Of a stretch of 64,000 bases of DNA, positions 26,123 to 34,450 are shown in pieces. Both the position numbers and the translations under genes were made by a program. Origin of the DNA: an uncultured Clostridia bacterium (lineage in GTDB: Bacteria; Bacillota; Clostridia; Lachnospirales; CAG-274); NCBI GenBank assembly GCA_947632615.1, contig CANRPW010000003.1, forward strand, positions 1 through 64,000, in the 5' to 3' direction. Every line of letters starts with the position of its first letter. Within the stretch, counting starts at the first letter, position 1. The notes beneath the pieces are model-generated. The model searched no databases and was not told the DNA's origin. It saw nothing but the letters and a program-made list of their open reading frames with translations.

Positions 26123-27903
26123 AGTATTTTTCCTTTCACATAGGGCTTTATATAACATTCAAAGGTACGCATCCACGGGAAGCTGTATTCTTCTATATCA
26201 GCTTGTGTCACCTCAAAGGTGCCTTGGGAGGTTTTATACTTTTTGCCTGTAAGGCAGGAGGATATATCATTTTCGTTAAAAAGTCCCTTTAGCTTTTCAG
26301 CATTGTTTTCATCATAATAGGGGTAATATCCGTAAAGCTGCCTTTTTATGTCGCAGTTGTAAATGCCGTCTTCAAGAGCGTGCCCCATAAGCATTTCAAG
26401 ACGGGCGCAGGTAAAGGCTTCTGTGTCGTTTATTTCTTTATTTATTGAATATACGGCAGCATTTGCCACGCCAAGCCCTATGGCGTTTGCCGTAGTATTC
26501 CATGAGGAGTAGGCTGCAAGACTGTGCAGACCGAAGCTTTCATTATTTTTTGACATATCCCTGAGCTTCTTAAAAAGATGGTTGTTGCCATAGGCAGTTT
26601 CATTTGTGGTGTATAGCTCTATGAGCGCAACGCCGTTTCCCGAATTATATGAGTTTTTCATATTTTCAATAAATTTTGCAAAGCCTGTGGGTGATGTGTA
26701 GTCAAATATAAAAATGTCTGTTTGCACTCGGCTTTTTCGCTTACCTGATGAAACAAAGTTGACCGCAGACCTTGAAAGCTCGTCGGGTGTGCGTGCATCA
26801 AATTTGGCTACTGAGCCCTCTGCCTTGTTTTTACCCCTTATGAGCAGGTTTGGCATAATGCCTGTTCTTTTTGCAAGGTCTCTTGCGTATATAAGCTGAG
26901 GCACTTCGTCGGCACCGTATATTATATTGATATTATTTCCCATTCCCCGCTGAGCAAGGTCGAGCTGCTGGACGCCGTATATATTTTTAGCTTTTCCGAA
27001 AAGTATATTTTGCATATAGTTTAAGGCGAAGCTGTATTTTGTTTCGTCGCTTACAATATCATCATTGTTTAAACGTGTTATAAAATCGGGAAGCTGAAAA
27101 TCGTCTACTGAAATTATTATCTCAAAATCGTGCTTTTTGGAAAGATCCATTATTTTACCTGCAAACTGAGCAAGCTCGGAGTAGGGCAGGCGGTAGTTTT
27201 TGAGATATACCTTATATGGGTCTTTATTTTCATACGTGGTTTCAAAATAGCGCAAAAAATTATCTTCCCAAGGGGATATCTCCCCCATAGATTCGTGATT
27301 TTTTACATATGCCCACTCCAAAAGGAGCTGAGAAGCGCCTACATGCGCATAGCTTTTGGCAATGTCTGCTTTAAGAGGCGAGGTAGGATTTGCTTTAAGA
27401 TAGAATGAGCCTAAGCCCTCATACACCTTGTCGTCTGTCCATATGCTTCCAAGGCGGGTTTCGGGGAGGGTTCTTGGCATGGGTATATTTATATAGTAAT
27501 TAGGCAGGGGAAAGTCTGTCATAAGCTTGTCAAGGTCAGCCACTGCCGTTTTGCTGTCTGTATAGCCCGAAGCTGTTCTGCTGCCTACAAGACCGCCTGT
27601 AAGATAAGAGGACGTGTTTATTATAAAGGTTGAGTCGGGAGAGTTGTTTTTACTTGCCATCTCGTAAAGCTGTTCTCTTATGGCAGGGCTGTTGGCTGTG
27701 TGGTCCAGCTCCTGTTTTCCCGAAAAATAGTCGAGGCTGTCTTTTGTAATGCAGGTGAAGCCATCACCTGAAAGGGCGGCAAGTCTTTCAAGATATTCTG
27801 CCGACACAGGTCTGCCGTCTATGGGAGCTGTGAAAATTTCGGCACAAAGACAGCTGTTTGAAAATATAAGAATGGACAAAAGCGTAAAAATAATTTTTTT
27901 CAT
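26119..27903 (-). CDS. DUF4127 family exported protein
   Basis: A 594-aa protein with a signal peptide (MKKIIFTLLSILIFSNSCLC) and then TAPIDGRPVSAEYLERLA, the usual opening of DUF4127 proteins. The function of the family is unknown to me. Conserved-looking segments include NTSSYLTGGLVGSR and a YYPYYDENN segment near the end. The ATG follows a GGAGGCATT site. It runs into cls with a 4-base overlap, suggesting a cell-surface or lipid-linked role, which is inference from context only. Confidence 0.82.
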   Translation of the reverse strand: MKKIIFTLLSILIFSNSCLCAEIFTAPIDGRPVSAEYLERLAALSGDGFTCITKDSLDYFSGKQELDHTANSPAIREQLYEMASKNNSPDSTFIINTSSYLTGGLVGSRTASGYTDSKTAVADLDKLMTDFPLPNYYINIPMPRTLPETRLGSIWTDDKVYEGLGSFYLKANPTSPLKADIAKSYAHVGASQLLLEWAYVKNHESMGEISPWEDNFLRYFETTYENKDPYKVYLKNYRLPYSELAQFAGKIMDLSKKHDFEIIISVDDFQLPDFITRLNNDDIVSDETKYSFALNYMQNILFGKAKNIYGVQQLDLAQRGMGNNINIIYGADEVPQLIYARDLAKRTGIMPNLLIRGKNKAEGSVAKFDARTPDELSRSAVNFVSSGKRKSRVQTDIFIFDYTSPTGFAKFIENMKNSYNSGNGVALIELYTTNETAYGNNHLFKKLRDMSKNNESFGLHSLAAYSSWNTTANAIGLGVANAAVYSINKEINDTEAFTCARLEMLMGHALEDGIYNCDIKRQLYGYYPYYDENNAEKLKGLFNENDISSCLTGKKYKTSQGTFEVTQADIEEYSFPWMRTFECYIKPYVKGKIL

Positions 27904-27914
27904 AATGCCTCCAA

Positions 27915-27947
27915 AACAAAAAGGGGTCGTATAAATACAACCCCTCT
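27915..27947 (-). terminator. tRNA-Pro terminator
   Basis: On the minus strand, AGGGGTTGT and ACGACCCCT form an imperfect stem around an AT-rich loop, followed by TTTTTG. It lies directly after the tRNA and before the DUF4127 start. Confidence 0.6.
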
Positions 27948-27955
27948 ATCATAAG

Positions 27956-28029
27956 TCGAAGCGACAGGATTTGAACCTGCGGCCTCTGCGTCCCGAACGC
28001 AGCGCTCTACCAAACTGAGCCACGCTTCG
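27956..28029 (-). tRNA. tRNA-Pro (anticodon CGG)
   Basis: The acceptor strands 28023-28029 and 27957-27963 pair fully. The anticodon arm reads CTGCG-TTCGGGA-CGCAG, giving anticodon CGG for codon CCG. The T arm has GGTTCAAATCC. No CCA is encoded. Confidence 0.93.
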
Positions 28030-28077
28030 TTTATTTCAGTATTAAATTATGCCATACATTTAAAGGGTTGTCAAGGT

Positions 28078-28305
28078 TTAAATAGCGCTGTTTCCGAAAT
28101 TGATGCCCTTTTCTTTAACGGCTGCTTTAATGTTAAATTCGGTTTTACTTACTATTTCAATGTAGTTTTCACTCTCAAGATTTTCAAGGGCTTTTACGAT
28201 TTTATCGGCTTCTTTATTGTTTCTCAGTTTAAAGCTCAAGCTGTCACCGCCGCAGACATATGACTGATAGATCCTTTCAAGCACGGTTTCTTCAAATTTA
28301 TTCAT
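28078..28305 (-). CDS. Hypothetical protein, 75 aa
   Basis: A small soluble protein starting MNKFEETVLERIYQSY and ending INFGNSAI. I do not recognise it. The ATG at 28305 is chosen because TTGGAGGAATTT lies directly upstream; an earlier Met at 28347 has no such site. Composition is typical for the chromosome. It lies just upstream of tRNA-Pro on the same strand. Confidence 0.65.
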   Translation of the reverse strand: MNKFEETVLERIYQSYVCGGDSLSFKLRNNKEADKIVKALENLESENYIEIVSKTEFNIKAAVKEKGINFGNSAI

Positions 28306-28455
28306 AAATTCCTCCAAGGTATATTTTTTTAACAGAACATTCTTCATTCATTATATAACATATACGATTTTTTTGCAATCCCTTTTTAGTGAGCCTATCC
28401 TTGGGGCATATTGCCGGTTATATTTATTAAATATTGTTGATTTAGGGAAGGGCAG

Positions 28456-29157
28456 GTGATAAAATATGTATATGGAAGTGATTTTGTGACAGGATTTTTG
28501 TTTAAAATAATAATATGTATATGTATGGTTATGGACCATCTTGCGGCAGTATTTCCCCATACCTTTCCTATATGGTTCAGAGTAGCAGGGCGGTTTGCCT
28601 TTGTGGGCTTTGCCTATCTTGTGGCAGAGGGCTGCAGAAAAACAAGCTGTATTGAGAAATATATTGTAAGGCTTGGTATTCTGGCTGTTATTTCCGAAAT
28701 ATTTTATGACTTCTGTTTTAGCAGGGAGTTTAGCTTCATAGAAGATATGAATACCGTGTGGACACTTTTTATAGGGGCAGTTGTTATATATGTGCTTACC
28801 CGTGTAAAGGGACGGGCGCTGCCTTATGTATATGTGCTTTGTATATTGATGGCTTGTCTTTTTGCGGATATAGACTACGGTGTTTATGGGGTTATACTCA
28901 TTGTTCTTTATTATTTCTTTGAAAAGAAACGGGACATACTTATATGCACTGCTTTGGTGTTTACTGTGAAATATAGGGCTCTTATATACCCTTGGTCTAT
29001 ATATACTATTTATTATATATTTAGTATTGCTGCCTGTTTACTTCCTGTTTTATATAATAAAAAGCGGGGAAGGAAGGTCAAATATTTTTTCTATGCTTTT
29101 TATCCTTTGCATTTGCTTATAATAGGTATTTTTAGGGTGATTGGTGAGTTTTTATGA
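28456..29157 (+). CDS. TraX-family membrane protein
   Basis: A protein of up to 233 aa with about seven hydrophobic segments. The N-terminal pattern KIIICICMVMDHLAAVFP, with a conserved MDH, and the following Arg-containing helix match the TraX family. The E. coli founder N-acetylates F-pilin, but most chromosomal TraX homologues have no known substrate. The start is uncertain: GTG at 28456 gives the longest frame, while a GTG at 28486 follows GGAAGTGAT. It overlaps the next gene by 4 bases. Confidence 0.8.
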   Translation: MIKYVYGSDFVTGFLFKIIICICMVMDHLAAVFPHTFPIWFRVAGRFAFVGFAYLVAEGCRKTSCIEKYIVRLGILAVISEIFYDFCFSREFSFIEDMNTVWTLFIGAVVIYVLTRVKGRALPYVYVLCILMACLFADIDYGVYGVILIVLYYFFEKKRDILICTALVFTVKYRALIYPWSIYTIYYIFSIAACLLPVLYNKKRGRKVKYFFYAFYPLHLLIIGIFRVIGEFL

Positions 29158-29597
29158 AGATAGTTATAGATGCCGATGCTTGTCCGGTGGTGGATCAGAC
29201 AATAGAAACAGCTAAGAAATATGGGCTGGAGGTCATACTCGTGTGTGATACGGCGCACTACATATCAAGAGATGATTGCAGGGTGATAATCGTATCTAAA
29301 GGGGCTGACAGTGCGGACTTTATAATTGTAAGAGAAGCCCTGCCCGGTGATATTGTGGTGACCCAGGACTATGGGCTTGCCGCTATGTGCCTTGGAATGG
29401 GTATCAATGCCATAAACCAAAACGGTATTATTTACAATGACAAAAACATAGATGAAATGCTTATGCGCCGTCATATAGGCAGAGTTGTGAGAAGCCGTGG
29501 GGGCAGAAGCGGAAGAATATCACCCCGTAAAAAAGAAAATGATTTAAAATTTATAAATAGTCTGACTAAGCTTATTGAAAGACTTATAAAAAAATAG
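29154..29597 (+). CDS. YaiI/YqxD family protein (DUF188)
   Basis: A 147-aa protein with the PIN-like opening KIVIDADACPVVDQTIETA and the later motif VVTQDYGLAAMCLGMG. The family is conserved in bacteria without firm function; a nuclease-like fold is proposed from its Asp residues. The tail is basic. Its ATG overlaps the TraX-like stop, so the two are read together. A large palindrome follows directly after the stop. Confidence 0.88.
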   Translation: MKIVIDADACPVVDQTIETAKKYGLEVILVCDTAHYISRDDCRVIIVSKGADSADFIIVREALPGDIVVTQDYGLAAMCLGMGINAINQNGIIYNDKNIDEMLMRRHIGRVVRSRGGRSGRISPRKKENDLKFINSLTKLIERLIKK

Positions 29598-29601
29598 TGG
29601 C

Positions 29602-29761
29602 TTGCCTTGCCCCCACAGCCATAGGCTGTAGGGGAAGGGCAACCAACGGGGGCGGGCGCACGGACATCCGAGGCGAGGCAGAAACGAGGCGAAGGGGTGA
29701 CCCCGTATGGGGTCACCCCTTCGCCTCGTTTCTGCCTCGCCTCGGATGTCCACGCGCCCGC
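29602..29761. repeat. Short hairpin plus very long palindrome
   Basis: The gap between convergent genes contains a small imperfect hairpin (29602-29642, CAGCC-ATA-GGCTG centre). It is followed by a perfect 43-bp stem (29662-29704 with 29709-29751, loop GTAT) that extends outward by about 8 more pairs after a 2-base mismatch. Apparent ORFs here are by-products of the palindrome. It may terminate both flanking genes but is far longer than needed. Confidence 0.9.
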
Positions 29762-29795
29762 AGCACCAACACCTGGTCGGCTGCAGGGTTTGTTT

Positions 29796-30548
29796 TTACA
29801 ATATTTTATTAAGAAATTCCTTAAGACGGGGGCTTTTGGGATTTTCAAAAAATTCCGCCGGTGTATTTTCCTCTAATATTTTGCCGTTTTCCATAAATAT
29901 AACACGGTTTCCCACTTCTCTGGCAAAGCCCATTTCGTGAGTAACGCATATCATAGTCATATTCTGACGGGCAAGAGCCTTCATAACGTCTAAAACCTCT
30001 CCTACCATTTCGGGGTCGAGAGCTGAGGTGGGCTCGTCAAAAAGCATTACGTCAGGCTGCATGCAAAGCGCCCTTACTATGGCAATACGCTGTTTTTGTC
30101 CGCCTGAGAGCTGATTGGGATAAGAGCCTGCTCTGTCTGCAAGACCTACACGCTCTAAAAGCTCCATGGCATATTTTTCTGCCTCTGCCTTGCTCTTTTT
30201 AAGAAGCTTTGTAGGACCGATCGTGAGATTTTTAAGAATTGTCATATGTGGGAAGAGATTGAACTGCTGGAAAACCATTCCCATTTTCATACGCTGCTTG
30301 TTTATGTTGTTTTTGGGGTCGGTTATGTCTGTGCCTTCAAATGTGATGGTTCCACCTGTAGGCATTTCAAGGAGGTTAAGACATCTGAGAAAGGTGCTTT
30401 TGCCTGAGCCTGAAGGACCTACCACAACAACAACGTCGCCTCTGTTTATCTCAATGTTTACATCATCGAGAGCCTTTGTCTGTATATTTCCGTTTTTACC
30501 GAAATATTTTTGTAGGTTTTTGACCTTTATAATAGTATCAGCGCTCAC
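29796..30548 (-). CDS. Polar amino acid ABC transporter ATP-binding protein
   Basis: A 250-aa GlnQ-type ATPase with Walker [11 protein letters not shown]-loop [11 protein letters not shown], signature LSGGQKQR, Walker [14 protein letters not shown] and switch His in VTHEMGFA. It overlaps the permease gene by 11 bases. It powers uptake with the permease and lipoprotein encoded upstream. Substrate (for example glutamine, arginine or cystine) is not decided by sequence. Confidence 0.95.
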   Translation of the reverse strand: MSADTIIKVKNLQKYFGKNGNIQTKALDDVNIEINRGDVVVVVGPSGSGKSTFLRCLNLLEMPTGGTITFEGTDITDPKNNINKQRMKMGMVFQQFNLFPHMTILKNLTIGPTKLLKKSKAEAEKYAMELLERVGLADRAGSYPNQLSGGQKQRIAIVRALCMQPDVMLFDEPTSALDPEMVGEVLDVMKALARQNMTMICVTHEMGFAREVGNRVIFMENGKILEENTPAEFFENPKSPRLKEFLNKIL

Positions 30549-31260
30549 TTGCTCTCAGCCTCCTTTCAAAAATTGTAATGCCCTTTGAAAGAATGAGCAC
30601 AACTGCAAGATAAATAAGACCTGCGGCAATAAGAGGGAAGAAAGCATCGTATGTACGGCTTCTGATTATGTCGCCGCCCTTTGTAAGGTCTTCTATAGCT
30701 ATATAGCCGGCTACTGAGGTTTCTTTAATAAGAACTATAAATTCGTTGCCCAAAGCCGGAAGAACATTCTTTACAGCCTGGGGCAAAATTATGTAGAGCA
30801 TTGTTTTTGCATATGAAAAGCCTATGCTTCTGCCTGCTTCAAGCTGACCTCTGTCTATGCTCATTATGCCGCCTCTTACTATTTCAGCAACATAAGCCGC
30901 CGAGTTAAAACCGAAAGCACAGATGGCTGCGAAGGTTTTGTTTACGTTTATGTCGGCAAAAATTACGAAATAGATTATGAGGAGCTGAAGTACTACAGGG
31001 GTTCCCCTGAGGATCGTCAGATAGAGCTGACATATTGCATTTGCTAAAGAGAGAAGCTTTGCAGATATAGTATTTCTTTGCTGGTCTTTATTCATATCGT
31101 AGGCAGAGCGTATAATGGCAATTATAAAGCCAAATATAAGACCTACCAAAATAGCCAATAATGCAATTTTTATTGTTGTAATAAAACCGTTTACAAGATA
31201 CATATAACGGTCGTCTTTTATGAAATTAAGATATAATTTATCTTGTAGAGTCTGAAACAT
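30538..31260 (-). CDS. Polar amino acid ABC transporter permease
   Basis: A 240-aa HisM/GlnP-type membrane protein. Five or so hydrophobic segments are present, and the EAA loop reads [20 protein letters not shown]. The start at 31260 ([10 protein letters not shown]) follows AAGGAG; a longer frame lacks a site. A terminator-like stem separates it from the binding-protein gene, which probably lowers its expression relative to the lipoprotein. Confidence 0.93.
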   Translation of the reverse strand: MFQTLQDKLYLNFIKDDRYMYLVNGFITTIKIALLAILVGLIFGFIIAIIRSAYDMNKDQQRNTISAKLLSLANAICQLYLTILRGTPVVLQLLIIYFVIFADINVNKTFAAICAFGFNSAAYVAEIVRGGIMSIDRGQLEAGRSIGFSYAKTMLYIILPQAVKNVLPALGNEFIVLIKETSVAGYIAIEDLTKGGDIIRSRTYDAFFPLIAAGLIYLAVVLILSKGITIFERRLRASER

Positions 31261-31274
31261 AAAATTACTCCTTA

Positions 31275-31313
31275 TAAAAAAGGGGTGCGACGACTTCGTT
31301 AAGTGCCGCACCC
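31275..31313 (-). terminator. Intra-operon terminator/attenuator
   Basis: On the minus strand GGGTGCG (31313-31307) pairs with CGCACCC (31289-31283), with further inner pairs, followed by a T run. It lies between the binding-protein and permease genes and would let only part of the transcripts through. Confidence 0.7.
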
Positions 31314-31327
31314 TTGTGGCTTAAATA

Positions 31328-32185
31328 TTATTCGGCAGTAGTTTCTTCAGCAGCTTCATCTGAGTCAGCAGCTTCGTCTGTGTCTTCTCCGTCGCCAAGA
31401 TATTTGTCAAATATAGCGGTAAGTGTTCCGTCTTCTTCCATATCTGCAAGCGCAGAGTTGATCTGGTCGAGGAGTTCTTCGTTGTCCTTGCTTACTGCAA
31501 TAGCATATTCCTCAACTGTGAGGTAGTCATCACACATCTTGATGCCTTCGTTTAACTTAACGAATGCCTTAGCAGGCTCACCGTCGATAACAACAGCATC
31601 GATCTTGCCCTGAAGAAGAGCCTGAACAGCCTCGAAGCCCTTTGTATATCTTTCAACTGTTGTGTCTGCAATGTTGTCTGTTACGTAAAGGTCGCCTGTT
31701 GTACCAAGCTGAACACCTATTGTAAGTCCTACAAGGTCGTCCTCGCCTGTAATGTCAGAATCTTCGGGAACGATTATAGCCTGACCTGCATTTATGTAAG
31801 GTGTTGAGAAGTTTACATTCTGAAGTCTGTCTTCCGTTACTGTCATGCCGGCGATACCTATGTCAGCCTTGCCGCTTGTAACCGCAGGAATGATAGAGTC
31901 GAAGTTCATATCAGCAACCTCTGCCTCAAGACCCAATCTGGATGCGATCTCGTCTGCTATTTCAGCGTCGATACCTACGATCTCGCCGCCGTCACGGTAT
32001 TCGTAAGGTTCAAACTCTGCATTTGTAGCCCATACGAGCTTGTCTTCTGAGTTTTCTACATCTGCACTTTCTTCTGCGGAAGCATTTTCATCTGTTGTCT
32101 GATCTGCCGATCCGCCGCAGCCAACCATCTGGAAAGCCATGAATGATGCAAGTACAATGGCTGTTAAAGTTTTAAATCTTTTCAT
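31328..32185 (-). CDS. Amino acid ABC transporter substrate-binding lipoprotein
   Basis: A 285-aa binding protein. The N-terminus MKRFKTLTAIVLASFMAFQM with the lipobox MVGC marks it as a lipoprotein, and an acidic linker follows. The SBP_bac_3 domain begins LVWATNAEFEPYEYRDGGEI and includes GIAGMTVTEDR. It is the first gene of a three-gene operon and has a TTAGGAGG site. The acidic Glu/Asp-rich C-terminal tail is unusual but not unique. Confidence 0.94.
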   Translation of the reverse strand: MKRFKTLTAIVLASFMAFQMVGCGGSADQTTDENASAEESADVENSEDKLVWATNAEFEPYEYRDGGEIVGIDAEIADEIASRLGLEAEVADMNFDSIIPAVTSGKADIGIAGMTVTEDRLQNVNFSTPYINAGQAIIVPEDSDITGEDDLVGLTIGVQLGTTGDLYVTDNIADTTVERYTKGFEAVQALLQGKIDAVVIDGEPAKAFVKLNEGIKMCDDYLTVEEYAIAVSKDNEELLDQINSALADMEEDGTLTAIFDKYLGDGEDTDEAADSDEAAEETTAE

Positions 32186-32320
32186 TTTGTTACCTCCTAA
32201 TGTAATTGTGTAAAATAAAATTTAATACATTATAGCACATAAATATTCATAAATAAAGACTTTTTTTGAAAAAATATTTAATAAACACCGAATAATTTTT
32301 TTATTTATGTTTATTGATAC

Positions 32321-32650
32321 TTACAGAAAGTCTTTTCTTTCGGGGGTGAATATGTCAAGAAGTCTACCGCTTTCGGTAAGAACACGGCAGCCATGCTCTA
32401 TATTTGAGGGCATAACTATTGTATCACCGGGCTTTATTATCTTTTTTTCATCACCTACGGTAAATTCAAATTCGCCTTCAAGGCAGTAGGTGGCTTGTGT
32501 ATGCTCGTGAGTATGCACTGTGCCTACGCCGCCTTTGTCAAAAAATACCTCAACTATCATTACCTCCTCATTGTGAGCCTTTATTTTGCGGCTTGTGTTA
32601 AGAGGAAGCGGAATAAGGGGACAGTCCTTATCATAAAAAAAGTTTGACAT
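32321..32650 (-). CDS. Cupin domain protein, 109 aa
   Basis: A single-domain cupin with motif 1 GTVHTHEHTQATYCLEGEFE, which provides metal-binding His and Glu residues, and motif 2 PGDTIVMPSNIEHGCRV. Small cupins of this type are isomerases, dioxygenases or sensors; the substrate cannot be inferred. The ATG at 32650 follows AAAGGAGAATTTTT. It diverges from the yqfC operon, with a long palindrome between them. Confidence 0.82.
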   Translation of the reverse strand: MSNFFYDKDCPLIPLPLNTSRKIKAHNEEVMIVEVFFDKGGVGTVHTHEHTQATYCLEGEFEFTVGDEKKIIKPGDTIVMPSNIEHGCRVLTESGRLLDIFTPERKDFL

Positions 32651-32709
32651 AAAAATTCTCCTTTGCTTTTTAAAAATTTGTATAAATTAAATGGGTTACC
32701 GACCGGACT

Positions 32710-32863
32710 GCGGGGGAGGGGCGGGCAGCGCCGTGAGGAGCAAGGGGAAAACCGCGGAGCGGTTTTCCCCTTGCTCCTCACGGCGCTGCCCGCCCCTCCC
32801 CCGCCTCCCTTTTATAACCATCTTTGATGGTTAAAAAGGGAGTGCGGCAGATCCGTACGGATC
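32710..32863. repeat. 46-bp perfect palindrome plus ACCATC hairpin
   Basis: Arms 32710-32755 and 32759-32804 match perfectly over 46 bases with a GGA loop. The next base starts a second hairpin (32805-32842) with the core ACCATC-TTT-GATGGT and outer arms CTCCC/GGGAG. A separate 14-base palindrome GATCCGTACGGATC lies at 32850-32863. The gap is between divergent genes, so the element is not needed as a terminator for either. It is a copy of the two-part family also seen at 39.4 and 40.7 kb. Confidence 0.9.
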
Positions 32864-32899
32864 CGTTTAATTATACCACACCTTAAAGAGATTGTAAAA

Positions 32900-32928
32900 G
32901 AATATATGTAAATTATTTCTCATATATA
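32900..32928 (+). promoter_or_regulatory. Candidate sigma-E-type sporulation promoter
   Basis: GAATATA at 32900-32906 and CATATATA at 32921-32928 with 14 bases between resemble the Bacillus sigma-E pattern (ATATT and CATACA-T). The two downstream genes are sigma-E dependent in B. subtilis. AT-rich context makes a chance match possible. Confidence 0.4.
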
Positions 32929-32951
32929 TAAACAGGATAGGAGGGGGTATA

Positions 32952-33209
32952 TTGAAGGGCAAAAAAATTGCTTTGGGTCTTGAAATGCCGGAAGAAGTCA
33001 TTGAAGGGCTCCCTCTTATAACCATGAGGGGAAAAGAGGCTGTTGTTGTAGAAAATTATAAAAGACTTATGGGGCTTGACAGCAGCGAGGTTACGCTTCT
33101 TACGAAAAAAGGCAGCATTTATATAAGAGGCAGCAGGCTCAGTGTTGAATATATGAGGCGTGAAAGCATAAAAATAACTGGAAACATAAGCGAAATAAGC
33201 TTTGGGTGA
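32952..33209 (+). CDS. yqfC: Sporulation protein YqfC (YabP/YqfC family)
   Basis: An 85-aa mother-cell sporulation protein, recognised by LPLITMRGKEAVVVENYKRL and the following VTLLTKKGSIYIRGSRLSV. It starts at a TTG with AGGAGGGGG four to five bases upstream. Its place directly before yqfD and phoH matches the order in Bacillus and Clostridium. Molecular role is unknown. Confidence 0.9.
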   Translation: MKGKKIALGLEMPEEVIEGLPLITMRGKEAVVVENYKRLMGLDSSEVTLLTKKGSIYIRGSRLSVEYMRRESIKITGNISEISFG

Positions 33210-33217
33210 GGTATGCT

Positions 33218-34450
33218 ATGGGGTTGTTTTTGTTAAGCTTTTTGTTTGGCAGGCTTTGCATAAAAATACAGGGGTTTTCATATCCTCGGCTTTTAAATAT
33301 GCTTAGCGGCAGGGGCATTTATATATGGAATATAAAAGAAGTTCCCGGTGGAGTGCAGCTTTATATATTTTTTAAGGATGTAAAAGCTCTTAGAGGGTTA
33401 TGCAAAAAAGCAGGCGTCAGGGAGGAGATCGTAAACAGCTTTGGTCTGCCTTTTATTATAAGCCGCATTTGTAAAAAATATTTCTTTGTTGCGGGGGCTT
33501 TATTTTTTATACTTTTTCTTACAATTATTACGCGGTTTGTATGGCTTATTGAGGTGGACGGCAATTACAGAGTGTCTACAGGCGCTATTTTAAGTCTTTG
33601 TGAAAAAATGGAGCTTGACTACGGTACATATAAAAAAAGTATTGACACACGGCTTATAGAAAATGAGATCAAAAATAATTTTAAGGATATATCCTTTGTT
33701 TCCGTAACGGTAAAGGGAACAAAGGTTCAGATAAATGTATCGGAAACCATACCGACAGATAATTCCATAGAAGATGGCACTTCGCCTGCGGATATTGTAT
33801 CTTCTGACAATGCAGTTGTTACGGGGGTTATAGTAAGAGCAGGCAGACCCGTTGTCACAGAAGGTATGAGTGTAGGCAAGGGAGATATTCTTGTAAATGC
33901 CGATGTTGAGATAAAGGCAGAGCAGGAGGTGCTCGGCACAAAGGCTGTAAGGTGTGACGGCGAGGTTTACGGCAGGGTGGTGGAAAAATATGATTTCACC
34001 GTTCCTTTTGATGAAAATGTGAGAATTTATGAGGGCAAAAGCAAGGCTCGGTATGAGTTTGAGATATTTGACAAAAAAATTTCATTAAATTTCAATAAAA
34101 ACGATACAATTTCGGAAAAATGTGATAAAATAGAAAATAAGCTTCAGCCACACCTGCCCGGGGATATATATCTTCCCTTTATAATAGACCGGACGGTGTA
34201 CCGACCTTACCGCCTTGAGCCTAAAAGACTTTCCCCGGAGGAAGCCAAGAAAAGAGCAGAAAGTATAGTTATGGCTGAAATAGTGAATAATTATCCCACA
34301 GATGCCGATGTTTTGGGGAAAGAGCTTGCCTTTGAGGAAGAAGAGAATGACTTGAAGGTTTCGGCGAAGATAACCGTAGTAAAGCAGATCGGCGTTCTGA
34401 AGGCATACGAAAGGATAAATGAGAATGGAAACACAGAGGATAGAAGCTGA
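33218..34450 (+). CDS. yqfD: Sporulation protein YqfD
   Basis: A 410-aa protein with one clear transmembrane helix (FFVAGALFFILFLTIITRFV) and a large C-terminal extracytoplasmic part. The motif SVTVKGTKVQINVSE and later VGKGDILVNADV are typical of YqfD. The ATG at 33218 has GGTGAGG seven bases upstream; a GTG at 33206 overlapping the yqfC stop is an alternative. The gene overlaps phoH by 32 bases. Confidence 0.9.
   Translation: MGLFLLSFLFGRLCIKIQGFSYPRLLNMLSGRGIYIWNIKEVPGGVQLYIFFKDVKALRGLCKKAGVREEIVNSFGLPFIISRICKKYFFVAGALFFILFLTIITRFVWLIEVDGNYRVSTGAILSLCEKMELDYGTYKKSIDTRLIENEIKNNFKDISFVSVTVKGTKVQINVSETIPTDNSIEDGTSPADIVSSDNAVVTGVIVRAGRPVVTEGMSVGKGDILVNADVEIKAEQEVLGTKAVRCDGEVYGRVVEKYDFTVPFDENVRIYEGKSKARYEFEIFDKKISLNFNKNDTISEKCDKIENKLQPHLPGDIYLPFIIDRTVYRPYRLEPKRLSPEEAKKRAESIVMAEIVNNYPTDADVLGKELAFEEEENDLKVSAKITVVKQIGVLKAYERINENGNTEDRS

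Noticed and set aside
29662..29751. Ordinary rho-independent terminator as full explanation of the long palindromes
   Set aside because: Stems are several times longer than needed, T runs are mostly lacking, and one copy lies between divergent genes.
29471..29940. Several overlapping frames on both strands
   Set aside because: They arise from the GC-rich palindrome and give nearly the same peptide on both strands, as expected for an inverted repeat.
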